This document shows, one piece after another, positions 11,803 through 22,709 of a DNA stretch of 64,000 bases. Numbering within the stretch: position 1 is the stretch's first letter; every line of letters begins with the position of its first letter. The notes under the pieces were generated by a model. It was not told where the DNA came from and made no database searches. It saw nothing but the letters and a program-made list of their open reading frames with translations. Origin of the DNA: Massospora cicadina (Eukaryota > Entomophthoromycota > Entomophthoromycetes > Entomophthorales > Entomophthoraceae); assembly GCA_022478985.1 (NCBI GenBank), contig JAKSZP010009558.1, positions 1-64,000 on the forward strand, written 5' to 3'. The translations under genes were made by a program, and so were the position numbers.

Positions 11803-12086
11803 AGGGGAGGATACCCAAGTGGTAGAGTAGGGACCTCTACTGCTGCCTCCCCGAGTTCAGTTCTGGTACTGGAACTTTGGGTAGGGGACAATTATGACTG
11901 GGTTGGCATTGTGCACAAATGTCCCAAATCAAGATAGTGAATAACAAAGGCGGTCCATGGAGTTCCTGGCCTATCATATGCCTCACGTGGAGGTTTTCCA
12001 GATTTTATCCTCCTTTCCCATTCATTCAATTTCCCTTAATTGGTGCGGTATCATCCCCCAGGTCAGCCCACCTCAAATAAAATATA
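11803..12086 (+). mobile_element. SINE-L copy 1, tRNA-headed SINE with LINE-type tail
   Basis: A 284 bp element between perfect 16-base duplications AAAGTAAGACTTGATT (11787-11802 and 12087-12102). The head has an A-box-like TACCCAAGTGG and a B-box-like GAGTTCAGTTC, spaced as in a tRNA gene, so RNA polymerase III transcription is likely. A unique body follows, then the tail CAGGTCAGCCCACCTCAAAT with an A-rich end. The tail resembles those of LINE-A, LINE-B, HAL-1 and SINE-S, as expected if the LINE RT recognises it. No coding capacity. The second copy is 17496-17796. Confidence 0.92.
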
Positions 12087-12871
12087 AAAGTAAGACTTGA
12101 TTTTTATCAAATCAAGTTTAACTTATAAGATGATTGTGCATTTGCTGCTTAGTTTTAGGGCCAGCGGAGTCCAATTCTTTGATCTTATGGAATCTTTTGG
12201 GCCTCTTTATTAAATTATACTTGGAGCTCTGGACTGCTTGTGAATGCATGGCTGCTTCTCTGAATGCTATTTTTGTTCTTGTGAACCTGTTGCTTTTGCA
12301 GCTGCATGGACACATGAGTAGTCTAAATTGATAAAATTAATTTGATCCCCATTTTTGTAATATTTGCATTGCTAAGCTTCTTACAAATAGGAAAACTCCC
12401 TAAACAAAGTCCAAGTAGTTTACTCATCATCTGCAGTCAAACCCAAGGGTATAAACGGGTTTTTCTGAGGCATCATCTGAAATTTTGAGCGCATTATCAT
12501 TTGGACTAGTTTTTATACTTGCGTGTTCTCTAACGGCATGCTGGCCATCTGTTAAATTACTTTGGTGGCCAAGGGGGTATATAAGAGCCTCCATCAACAA
12601 ATTTTAGACCTCACAAATCCTATAAAAGGGGCCCAGATTTTTAAAAATCTTTGAAATTTCTGGTCATGTCACTTCAGACTCAAACTTCATTATGACCATC
12701 TAATTAATTAGTAACTATTAGTCATCTTGAAATGGGGTTTTTTGAGGGGGTTTCCACAGGTCAAGGAATTACCTTATAGCTGAGCGTTTCTCAACATTAT
12801 TTTCCCAAGATGAGACCTAGGGAAAGACATCAAGTGCCGTGCGTGGACTCTTTTATATGTGATATGGGTGG
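12087..12871. other. unassigned DNA left of element D
   Basis: The stretch 12118-12331 is open on both strands (about 65 codons each) but shows no domain, so I do not call a gene. The rest is AT-rich and unremarkable. It abuts the 5' LTR of element D. Confidence 0.4.
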
Positions 12872-13284
12872 TGTTGGATAATTGTTGACTTAATATCTGG
12901 TTCACAAATCAAAGTCATAATATAATCCACCCATTTTTATAGCTACCCTAAACTGTTTTGCATTGTATTTGACCTCGTGACTTCCCAACTGGCCCCAGTT
13001 TAACAAATAAACTTCTTATCTCACTTTTTAAAATTAAAGATGATCCAAATTATGAGAGATCTGTTGAATTTTTAATTATTTTATTAGACTAAATAATCTT
13101 GTCTACTCTAAATAAGTGATTGTCATAATTATCAAACTTGAGTTTAGATGTTCAAGTCCTTGGCGTGTTTACCTTAATAAAGATTAGTTATCTTACTGAA
13201 AAGGTTTATATACAATAAGCTAAGAGTTGGATTAAGCCAACTATAACCTGTGCAAATAGCGCATATAGAGGACCTCACGTTACA
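12872..13284 (+). repeat. element D 5' LTR
   Basis: 413 bp, TGTTGG...TTACA. Aligns along its length with 19810-20227 (418 bp, TGTTTA...CTACA); shared landmarks include CAAATCAAAGTCATAAT, AAAGATTAGTTA and TATAACCTGTGCA. Substitutions and small gaps are common, so the insertion is old. Confidence 0.9.
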
Positions 13285-13288
13285 CAAT

Positions 13289-13303
13289 TGGTGCTTACTA
13301 CAG
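13289..13303 (+). other. element D primer-binding site
   Basis: TGGTGCTTACTACAG, four bases after the 5' LTR. It differs by one base from the site of H1 (60954-60968) and H2 (48043-48057). It starts with TGG, complementary to the CCA end of a tRNA; the primer tRNA would end ...GTAAGCACCA or similar. Confidence 0.8.
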
Positions 13304-15420
13304 GGGGGCTGTGGTAGCAAAAAAGAAGAACCTTTATATCATACAATGCGCCTGACTCAGGAAGGGGAAGATGGCAATATTAACCAATCAGTCATCATAT
13401 ATGTCAATCCTCCTACTCCTCATTGAATGGCAATAAAGGAAGTTGAAATCTAATATTCCCCTCATTTTTCGAGCTTTGAGACTTATATGTTCACTGAAGA
13501 GCATCTGTGACAGATTTACAAATTTCACTTCAAGGTTTATGGCTCTTAGACCACAAAAATTTGATCTAGTATACATCTTATTTAATTGTCAGCAGAATCA
13601 AGAACAGCTAATTCAGCAACATGAGATTTGTTGGTCTATGAGACATGTCTGAGTACTACAACAAGCTAATAATATAGCCAAGTTGGGGCAATATCTCATT
13701 AGTATCTCCGATTTACTGTATAAAATTCACAATTGACTATCTCTTGCCAACATATCCTGATTATGTATTTTTTCAAAAGAGGTCAGAAAAAGTGGAAACT
13801 ATTCTGGACTTTAACAGATATATAGAACAAGCCTCAGGGTGGTCGTCAAGTGGTTAATGACAAAGATAACCTTATTGAACAGATATTGCAACGGTTGGAT
13901 AAACTTATTGATCAATTGGACTGGAATGAGATAGCCATAAGATATCAAACCATAGACAACCGCGGAGTCACAAATGAATGATTTCAATGGACAACTCATT
14001 TCAGAGAGGAAGTTGAACGCAACTATGTCACTTAGGGGTACGTTACTTGTCAGGATGAGGCAGTTAAGGATTACAACCAATACACCCAGCATGAAATAGA
14101 GGTAGCTGAACAGCATTTGGGAAGAAACAATGGGACCACTAACCACCTCCTGTATGAGTGACAACAGAACAGAAATCAAAAAGTAACAATGCAGTGGGAT
14201 ATGAAGGGTTGATAGGATTAGTTCAAGCTCTTCAACAGGATAGCAATGATCTCCTCCAGTCAAAAAACTATTTATATCGTTGAGTTCATAAACTTTGAAG
14301 CATGGAACATGCCCACAAATACAAGTTAGATGATTATCATAGTAATGTACATGAAATTCTGAGAGACATAATGTAGTTATAACAATTTAAGCAGCAATGT
14401 CTTCAGAATCAGGAAAATTTAATTATTTAGAAGCAACAAATTTAGAGACAGTTTACAGATTGGTGGATGACAATGCTCTGATCAAACAATGCACCTGCTA
14501 AACAGAGATTTTTGTAGAAGAACCCCAGAAGAGGAGTCTAACCATGAGACGTTGCATCAATCTACCCTATCAGTACAAACTTCATTGTTTGCTTTGCACC
14601 TTTTCTGTGGAGACGCCAAACCCCAAACAGTCAACCCAGTTCTAGTAACCCAGGGCCTCAGGCTAGTTCTGCGCCATTGTCATCCATATCAGGAAGTGTT
14701 TTACCAGGTTTTTCTAATGATCTAATCCAATTAATTTTCCTAAATTTGACAAAAATGGAAATGTGCAATCATAAGCATAATGTTTAAAGTGACCCATGAA
14801 TATGGCCAATGACTTTTTAAAGCCATTACCATGGTTAAATGTTTAGATGACCAGAGAGTGATCTGATCATGCCCTACTTGAATTAGGAAAATTGGAATTT
14901 TGGATGTGGAAAATTCAGTTCTACAAGAGTTTGAAAGCCCTGAACGCATGGCCACCAAGAAGGAAGAATTTGTAACTATAAAGTCAAAAAATAGAACCAT
15001 TACCAAGTTTATTGACCAATAATATTATTAGGCTAGGTACTGTTGGGTACCAAAGCCATGGTGGACTTTAATATAAACTGCGCTCAAGAATGCCACAAAG
15101 AATTATATCAAGTTAAACTGGTCCTTTCTTATGGCGTTTTTGAAGAGTTTGGATAATTTATCTAAGATTGAATTCCTGAAGTGGTGTGAAGCTATGTTTA
15201 AACTACCCAACATGGAAGTCTAAATCATTCAGACTCCAAAAGATAATGAAGATAATAGAGGGACCATGGAGAGCTTACTTAAATGTTAAGGAAATTTTGG
15301 AAATTGCCGCAGCCTAGCTAAAATATTGTTGGGTCAGTGAATATAAGGGGCATTATGCGATCTTATGTCCTAAATGGCGCTCTGAGGTAAACCTTGTGAT
15401 CGTTAAAAGAATACAGGATC
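13304..15420 (+). pseudogene. element D gag (decayed)
   Basis: Placed between the primer-binding site and the protease. The only firm landmark is a zinc knuckle at 15327-15368: C-x2-S-x4-H-x4-C, i.e. CCHC with the second Cys changed to Ser (TGT to AGT), followed by PKW. Upstream the frame is broken many times. Gag normally forms the virus-like particle and the knuckle packages the RNA. The longer open frames at 13811-14263 and 14740-15006 are on the opposite strand and I treat them as chance. Confidence 0.7.
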
Positions 15421-16232
15421 CAGGGAAAAGTACCTCACAGTAGAAGGAGGACGATCAACTGCTGGTCATCATCCAGCCTTGTCCCAGAGTCATTAGAAAG
15501 ATGCGAGCCATCCACATATCAAAGAAAACAATAGTGATACCACTACAGTGTCAGCCATCACCAGATGTCAGCGAGTGGTTTGGAATGAAAGGGATAAAAG
15601 TTTTCTCCAAACTTTATGTCACCCAAATATCCGGGTACAACAAATTTGGAGAAACTAAGGAATCCCAAGCCTTACCTCCTCTAGAAGGATTTAAGGTTGC
15701 ATTACCAATTGAGACCATGAATACTCACTTCCTCCAACGTAGGAGAGAAGATCAAGACTATGATTAATCAAGTCAATTCTTTTATCTTTAAAAAGTGGGA
15801 ATACACACTATTTTCTGATTGTACTTATATAGAAATTCAAGTAAACAAAGTTTGGTTTTTAAAGCCATTGTCAACAGCGGAACTCCCATAAATGTTAAAT
15901 CCAGTCAGTTTGCAAAATGAATGAGGATAACTCACAATGTGGCTTTATCAACATTAAGGAACATCTGGGCCTATGAGAACTACGAGTGAGGAAGCATATA
16001 GCACGTTACCAATGAGATTCAGCTCATTGCAGGTTAGTACTCCTGTTATAATGCCTTCCAATGATAACTACTAATTTTCTCGTTTGTACTAGCTTTCTTA
16101 GGTTTTATGGTTCTTTTTTAAATAAAGAGTAGAAAACTTTTAGTATCATAAACCAAACATTACCCGTTTAATAGTCAAGGGATAATTGGATTTATCTAAC
16201 ACATATGAATAGCTTCATGAATGTGTTTACAA

Positions 16233-16366
16233 AGGGTGGTTATCCTGGCAGGTAAAACTGCTTCCACCCTAGTGCTGGTTTTGAGTTCAAAACCTGTACC
16301 AACTAGAAAATTCTTGGTGTGGTATATTTGTCCCAAGGTCAACCCACCTCAAATGATTTAAAAAAG
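16233..16366 (+). mobile_element. SINE-S copy 2, short tRNA-headed SINE
   Basis: A 134 bp element between perfect 15-base duplications TGAATGTGTTTACAA (16218-16232 and 16367-16381). The head has an A-box-like TATCCTGGCAGG and a B-box-like GAGTTCAAAAC about 45 bases apart. The end is GTCCCAAGGTCAACCCACCTCAAAT, related to the LINE and SINE-L tails. Inserted between the protease and RT of element D. The other copy is at 8482-8631. Confidence 0.9.
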
Positions 16367-17455
16367 TGAATGTGTTTACAATGATGGTATAGTCCCTATC
16401 CAATATCAAAAATATGCCACAGAAGTTCCCCCCACCAGCCACCATTCCTAAGAACAATAATATCCCCTTTAAAGCATATAAGGACTTTGTATTATATTTT
16501 TGATAGCAACGTGTGGTGTCCACCAGAATTAGCTTGGAGCTACCTGAAAGTCACTAGATAATCTTACCCCCTTGGTAACAATTAAAAATTGAACCTTTCG
16601 CTGATACTGGAATAATCTATCTGGTTACCAGGGGATATGTGTTACTTGGCAACCTAACTGCCTCCAACATCTCGGTCAGAAGAGGGCATAAAGTTGCATT
16701 TGTACATTTTACTTCACTGGAAGAGAATCAAGAGGTACATGAGTTTGGAAATATGGCAAAGTTTGGCTTACCCAAGTCGCCCTTACTAAACTGTGAAATC
16801 GTTTTTTGTGTAGATTGGGACCAACTAGTGCTAAAAAAGAAGTCATTTTTTGTGAACAGCTTGAAGGACTAACTGAGAGCCAGAAAGAACAAGCAATGGC
16901 CCTCTACAAAAGTACGCCCAAGTTTTATGACAGATGACTATGGCATTGGATGCAATGTGGGGGATTTAGCATTACATTGATAAAGGGATGTAAGGCTGTT
17001 CAATAACGGCCAATATGGAGAATCAGGGTCAGTAGCAAGGAGGTGTAGAAGGAATTGAATATCGTATACATCAAGGAATGCTGTTCACTCACGCAGCCCA
17101 TGGGCCAGTCTGGTACTCATAGTTAAGAAGAAAGATGGACTTATCAAGTTGTTATTGATTAACAATGAGTGAATATTATACTAAAAAGGATTCTTATTCT
17201 TTACTCAAGTAGATGATGCCTGAGACCAATTTATGAGAATCCAAATATTTTACAGCTCTAGACCTCTTTGGTGTATTCTGGAAGACAAACCTGACTCCTG
17301 AAGAAAAAGAAAATTGTGAAATTATACTTCTCAAGGATTGTTACAACTGACTTGAATTCCCAAAGGATTGTGCAACTTACCAGCCACATTCCAGCAGGTG
17401 ATGGACAATATCTTGGGAGATTTGAAAATGAGTTGCGTTTTAGTTTACCTCAACA

Positions 17456-17477
17456 ATATATATATATATATATATAT
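17456..17477. repeat. AT dinucleotide microsatellite
   Basis: Eleven AT units directly after the mutated YLNN codons of element D, 18 bases before SINE-L copy 2. It expanded or arose inside a former RT codon run (AACAATATA). Confidence 0.9.
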
Positions 17478-17495
17478 GTTCTTAAAATGTTCACC

Positions 17496-17796
17496 AAGAG
17501 GGGAGGATACCCCAGTGGTAGAATATGGACCTTCTGCCACTGCCTCCCTGAGTTTAATCCCGCTAGATGAACTTTGGGTAGGGGAAAATTATGATAGTGT
17601 TGGCGTTGCCCCTTATTGCCCCAAACTGAGATAGCAAATAGCAAGGCGGTCCATGAAGTTCCTGGCCTACCATATGCCACACATGTATGTTTTCCAGATT
17701 TTATCCTCTTTTCTCATTAATTCAAATCCCCTTAATTGGTGTGGTATCATCCTCAGGTTGGCCCACATCAAATATAATATAAATTATAAAATATTG
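17496..17796 (+). mobile_element. SINE-L copy 2 inside element D RT
   Basis: Follows SINE-L copy 1 (11803-12086) from GAGGGGAGGATACCC to GCCCACATCAAAT, with substitutions. The B-box region reads GAGTTTAATCCC, closer to a canonical tRNA B box than copy 1. The flanks AAAATGTTCACC (17484-17495) and AAAACGTTCACC (17797-17808) are a target duplication with one mismatch. It splits the RT thumb of element D. Confidence 0.9.
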
Positions 17797-18129
17797 AAAA
17801 CGTTCACCCAACATTTAGCGCGCTTGGAAGAGGTAATTTGGAGGTCAATCTGAGCTCAGTAAAAAAATAAAGTCTAGCAAGTGTCAGTTCATCAAGTCCC
17901 AAATGAAAAATTTGGGTCAAATTTCAACACTTGAGAAATATGGCAACAGCCTCAAAAACTTGATTCTATCAACCATATGAAGGAACCTGAAAGTAAGCGA
18001 GATATCTAATTATTTCTTGGAATGATCATATACTACCGCTGATTAGACCCAAGATTTTTGCTAATTTATGAACTTCTATTACTTCTGCTTCACCGTGGAG
18101 TGTCTTTCCAATGGTCTAAAGGATGTAAA

Positions 18130-19560
18130 GCCTCTTCTAAACAGTTACAGAAAGCTTTGATTGAAGGCCCAATTTAGATCTCCCAACTTCAACCAGCTTT
18201 TTATATTCCAATCTGACGCATCTCATGGCTAAAGAGCTGTACTCTCTCATGTAGGGGATGCCGGAAAAGAGCAGCCAGTAGTCTTCTGCAGTTGTGTCTT
18301 GGACAAGCATGTATGAAAGTAAACTGTAAGCAAGTGAAAATTCTTAGTCAAAATATACATTTGTAAACAATTTCAAGTCTATATACACGGGTGCAGGTTC
18401 AAGATTGTCACCAACCATGCTTCCTTGCAATGTTTATATAATCCTAAGGTACAAGAAGTCCAATTAACACGATGGGAATTTATCTACAAACCTACTATAT
18501 GAGATAGTACATTGCTAAGGATTTATTATAAAAATGCCTATGGACTTTTGAAGATGCCTGTTGCAAAAGTTCTATCCCATTGCAGAATAACTATTCAAAA
18601 ATTGAAAGTGAATAAATATGCTAATAAAAAACCCACTATTTTCCGCACCTTGGACTGAATAATGAAATAAACTGCAATTTGGGATGGAAAACTCTATAAT
18701 TTTGTGGAGAACAACCAAAGTTTATACCTCCTTAAGCTCATTTAAAAATATCTACTAAAGCTCCTTGTGCAGATGGACATAAAGGTCTACTTAAATTTTA
18801 AAATTAATCCAATAAGGATTTTATTAGAAATCATTTATATTTTTTCAGGTGCTGTTAAAGTTTCACAGTTGTCAAGCTAATTAGCCTTATAAGCCTACAA
18901 CTATATACAGGTTGGTTAAGTCTAATTAGGCATGGTATACCGTGTTTATAGATTTTATAGGACCTTTACCAACCAGTGTCCTCAATTACAAAAATATGTT
19001 ATAGTTGCCATTAATAACCTCACTAAGTTAGTTGAAGCTTGATCCATTATTGATCTTAGCGTGATATCAACTGCAAAATTTATAATGGAACTGTTAATTC
19101 ACCAGCATGGTTGTATTCAAGTTATTCTATTGGACAATGTCACTAATTATAAAACTTGAGTTAATCCCAAGCTGAATGTGCTAATGAGAATCCGCAGGGT
19201 TCTTACCATCCCTTACCATCCAGAAACCAATATGATGGTGGAACGTATCAACAGTACCTTAGTAAAAGCTCTTCAGAGGTTTGCCAACAATTAGTCTTCT
19301 CATTAAGTTATATACATGGAATCAAATGTTTTCTTAAAAATCAATTAACACATTGGTACAGGATATTCACTTTCTAAGCTCTTATACATATGACAACTTT
19401 TACTACTGCCCTTATTACATATGATCATTACCAATAGGATGACATTTGATCATCTAAGTACTTTGACCAACGGGCAAAATTTATGATCAGAATCAAATTA
19501 AGCCTACGGAAAAGCTTTAACTAGAAGAATTAATCAGAAAGAAAGAGAATCTATAGGTTC
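18130..19560 (+). pseudogene. element D RNase H and integrase (broken)
   Basis: RNase H remnants lie at about 18130-18460 (FQSDASHG-like region near 18210, THASLQ near 18410). The integrase core follows: VIVAINNLTKLVEA near 19000, where the first catalytic Asp (AID) is Asn; LLDNVTNYK near 19130 keeps the second Asp; VERINSTL near 19240 keeps the Glu. A C-terminal remnant extends to about 19790, just before the purine tract. The integrase would insert the cDNA into the genome. Many stops; inactive. Confidence 0.83.
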
Positions 19561-19797
19561 ACAATAGCAAGCTTTTCAGCCTGCGATCAAGTTGCTTATT
19601 GCAATACTTGTGGATTTGATAGGATGCATAAGTAGCTACTTTATAAAAAAGGACCTCACGCTGTGCTTTAATGGGTCACTTCTAAAGCCTATATATAAGC
19701 TTAGTTGGCAGGAGATTAGTTAATTGCATTCAATCCAGGTTTCTAATTTATCACGAACTTAATGACCATCCATTGATGGTTGAGTGGTAAATCAAGT

Positions 19798-19809
19798 TGA
19801 GAGGGGAAG
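19798..19809 (+). other. element D polypurine tract
   Basis: GAGAGGGGAAG immediately before the 3' LTR. In LTR elements this is the plus-strand DNA primer. Confidence 0.85.
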
Positions 19810-20227
19810 TGTTTATAATCATTGACTTGATTTATGGTTTGCAAATCAAAGTCATAATTTGATTCTACCCCCATTATCTGATTTTACCCTAGATTAGATA
19901 CCATTTGTATTTGATCTAATGTATTCCCATTCAAATTATTCTTTTACAAATTAACTTCTTACTATAATCACTTTTTTAATAGTTAATGATCATCATGTGA
20001 GATCTGATAAATTAGAATAAAGTATTTGTCTTTGAAATATTTGTTTACTATAAATAAAGTATTGTTTCTATAGTCAAACCTAAGTTTGTATGTGTAATCA
20101 TTGGCTTAGTTTACCTATACTAAAGATTAGTTAGGTTACTATGTAGTTTTGCTATACAATAAAATAAGACTTGATTTAATACAATTATAACCTGTGCATG
20201 TAGCACGTAAAGGGACCTTGCGCTACA
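19810..20227 (+). repeat. element D 3' LTR
   Basis: 418 bp, partner of 12872-13284. It is followed by about 260 bases (20228-20486) of sequence without a recognisable feature before element G begins. Confidence 0.9.
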
Positions 20228-20775
20228 GATGGTATCATCCTTATTGAAATAATCAGGTTTCTGAAACGACAGTCGAAGTTCCTATCTAGAAGGCCTGTAA
20301 CATCTCAGGCTGTCCTCCAATATAATGATAGAACATTACTTTCTGTACCACCTCAAATATGGGCAACTTGAAAATTTGGTCACTCTCTTTGTTAACTCAT
20401 TCATGATTTAATAACATTGCTTCTGGAATCCAGCTAACCTTGACTAAGGTTAGAAATTTATGTGCCAAAAATAGACTAGGTTTCATTGGGGGTATTCCAA
20501 TACCCATTAAAGAATCTATAGTCCACAGGGCATCGCCATTCTGATGATATGGAAATAAGAACCATGGGGAGACAAGTGTGGAAAGTAATGGTCTATGATC
20601 ATCATTCCCACTCCAATCAGTAAGTTGATTGCTGGAAGTAATCTTGACCATTCTTTGAAAATAGGTCAATCTGCCAAGTTCAGCAGGAGGGGATTGCTCC
20701 TTCCATTAGTATTTTCCATTTGGGTGGGATTTCTGACTCAGCGGAATATTCCCCTGATAACGTGAAGTAAAAAGG

Positions 20776-22709
20776 ACTTTTTGAGAGATTTTAATAAAAA
20801 GTAACCATTAATTTTCCACCGCCACCTAAACTGCATCAGTTTTCCATTTATATCCGAGGATCCACCACCTGCTTCCCTAGTGTGGGGCAGCGGTGCTCCA
20901 TCTTCTAGCATTTACCGCCCAGCAGGCAAATGGATGTGGATGAGCTCATCAAGTCCGCCTAATACAACTAGCCAATTTGTCCCTCCAAGGGACTTAGCAC
21001 TGAACCTTGCATGAGTCCACCCAACCTGCCCCCACCCCTAGCCCTACCTCAATCCAATATCCGCTTTTGCCTCTGTGTCAATTATGGATGTCTCTTTCCA
21101 TATGCCAACAATGCAATTATTGAACTGGAAACAGCCACCTTCACTCCAGAAGGTTTTATCGACTTCTGCTCTTATAAGGGCTATTTTGATATTGGCTTCC
21201 CTATGGAAGGATATGTGGCCGCTGCAGCAGCAACACCCTTAATTTACAAAAACACACCCATTACCACCACTCAAACTAGTCTCCCCATTGATACCACACT
21301 CGTGGTGACCTTTAAAAACCTTCCCTCCCACCTTCCCCTTCAAACTCTATATGAGGAGTTGATGTCAGGGCTGTCCACTTATGGCACAAACCCCATTCTT
21401 CAATTTCTTGTCTAAAACGGTGCTGAGAGCCAAGAAGAGCCTCAGGCAATGGCCACCATTACCCTCCACCAGCTAAACATGGCCCATCACATCCCATCAC
21501 GTGCCTATATTCCATCTGCACCTTACCATTTCTCTGTGCTTAAACCAACAATGGTTGCACAATTTACCCCTATGCCACAAATTTGACCTTATGAGGAAAG
21601 TATGTCGTTACATTTAAACCATGTGAACACTGCCAACCCCACCCATGAGGCCACACCAACAGAGTTCAAATGGGGATTTTGGCTGCCCCCACCCTGCAGG
21701 TTGAGCGCTTATTAAATCTGAAGCAAAAATTAGTAAACCATGCCCAAGACGGCCAATTTACACACATGCCAACCAATCAGGCGCAGGGGTTGGACCCGAA
21801 TTCAATCCAACCAATTTAATGCCCCAAAACCTACCCAACCCAAGCCACATATCACTGAATCAATCCTACTTAACCAAAATCTTTGGAACTTATTGGATGA
21901 AGCGGATAAATATGGTGAAATTGTCACACCACTGAACTCTCCAATCAATTTAAACCCTTATCTTAAATAAACTTTGATGCCCCTTTCCTGCCCAAAAAAT
22001 TATCCCCCAAACCAATGATACCCCTTTCCTGAGCGACCATCAGCTAGCTGAGGCAACAGTGGCTTCACCCAGAGTTGCCATTTCCACGAAGCCATGGCAG
22101 CCTCTGTCACTGAATTTAAAGAAGGGCTGCATATCACTGAATTCCCTCTCAATTTCCTGCTGCTGCAGAAGAAGAAATCACCCAACTCAGAGAAGCAGCC
22201 ATCACCGCTGTCAAGCATGTCACAGAATTGACTGATTTTTCCACATCCACATGCATCACAAGAGCCAACATTGCAAAATTTGACCAGCTTCCCGATGCCC
22301 ACATCCAAGCGGAACTCCAGTATGTGAGCTCATTGAGGCTTTGATCTAGGCCCAAATTGTTGATCTCAACGCCTATCTACTTCACCTTGACCCTCATCCC
22401 ATGGATGCCCCAAACCCCTTGCTCTCAGCATTGATCCAACTCTTCAATGCTGAAACTGAAATAAGAGCTGAAAGGGATAATCCGCCTGATCCCCCCTCCC
22501 ACTCCGCCATGGTGGGATAAGCGTCTCGCCGCTGTGCCACCTGGTAGGTTATTTTTTGTTTTTTTGTGTGTTTTGCTGCTCATTTCGAGTGGTTGATTCA
22601 TACCTTTGGTTTGTTTTGTTGGAATTTCTGTTTTGGTAAGTCCATACCCTGGTCAACATACCACAAATAAAATTTAGAATTTAAAATTTCAAAAACTTTA
22701 AACATGCAT
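20776..22709 (+). mobile_element. HAL-2, second ORF1-only LINE-related retroposon
   Basis: About 1.93 kb inserted in the 3' LTR of G. The short flanks TAAAAAGG (20768-20775 and 22710-22717) are a likely target duplication; the matching unfilled place in the G 5' LTR is TAATAAGG at 31922-31929. It shares the gene and 3' UTR of HAL-1 (CCATGGTGG block, ACCTGGT block) and ends CCCTGGTCAACATACCACAAATAAA, again the LINE-type tail. No RT. Confidence 0.85.
20860..22470 (+). pseudogene. HAL-2 ORF1-like protein (broken)
   Basis: Matches HAL-1 through PPASLVWGSGAP, FVPPRDLALNLA, VNYGCLFPYANNAIIEL, GFIDFCSYKGYFDIGF and TLVVTFKNLPSHLPLQ (21011-21415 is the longest clean frame). A possible zinc-knuckle remnant CEHC lies near 21630. 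The C-terminal part (to about 22470) is decayed but keeps a few helical stretches seen in HAL-1. That two copies in different hosts carry the same gene plus tail shows this is a family, not a single truncation. Confidence 0.8.

Larger units (their letters stand above)
15840..18120 (+). pseudogene. element D protease and reverse transcriptase (broken, SINEs inserted)
   Basis: The protease active site reads NSGT (15873-15884) in the context AIVNSGTPIN, where D[ST]G is expected, a G-to-A change. RT sequence begins about 17050 and includes a Leu-Pro-Ala-Thr-Phe-Gln stretch near 17370-17396. The catalytic box YLDD reads YLNN (17446-17457), again G to A at both Asp codons. Directly after it lie an AT dinucleotide run (17456-17477) and SINE-L copy 2; the RT thumb (HLARLEEV) resumes at about 17808. 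Another SINE (16233-16366) lies between the protease and RT parts. Clearly inactive. Confidence 0.88.
12872..20227 (+). mobile_element. gypsy element D with both LTRs
   Basis: A 7356 bp element: 5' LTR 12872-13284, PBS 13289-13303, gag, protease, RT, RNase H, integrase, polypurine tract 19798-19809, 3' LTR 19810-20227. The order protease-RT-RNase H-integrase is that of Ty3/gypsy elements. The flanks GGTGG (12867-12871) and GATGG (20228-20232) look like a 5-base target duplication with one change. Two SINEs sit inside (16233-16366 and 17496-17796). All genes carry many stops, and key catalytic Asp residues are Asn. Confidence 0.92.

Noticed and set aside
11803..11880. A genuine tRNA gene
   Set aside because: The tRNA-like head is followed by a SINE body and tail and is bounded by target duplications; the arms do not form a clean cloverleaf by eye.
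12118..12331. Small genes open on both strands
   Set aside because: No motif, and frames of about 65 codons on both strands are expected by chance in this window.
13811..14263. 150-codon minus-strand frame in element D
   Set aside because: Hydrophobic, low-complexity reading opposite to the decayed gag; no support from a second copy.
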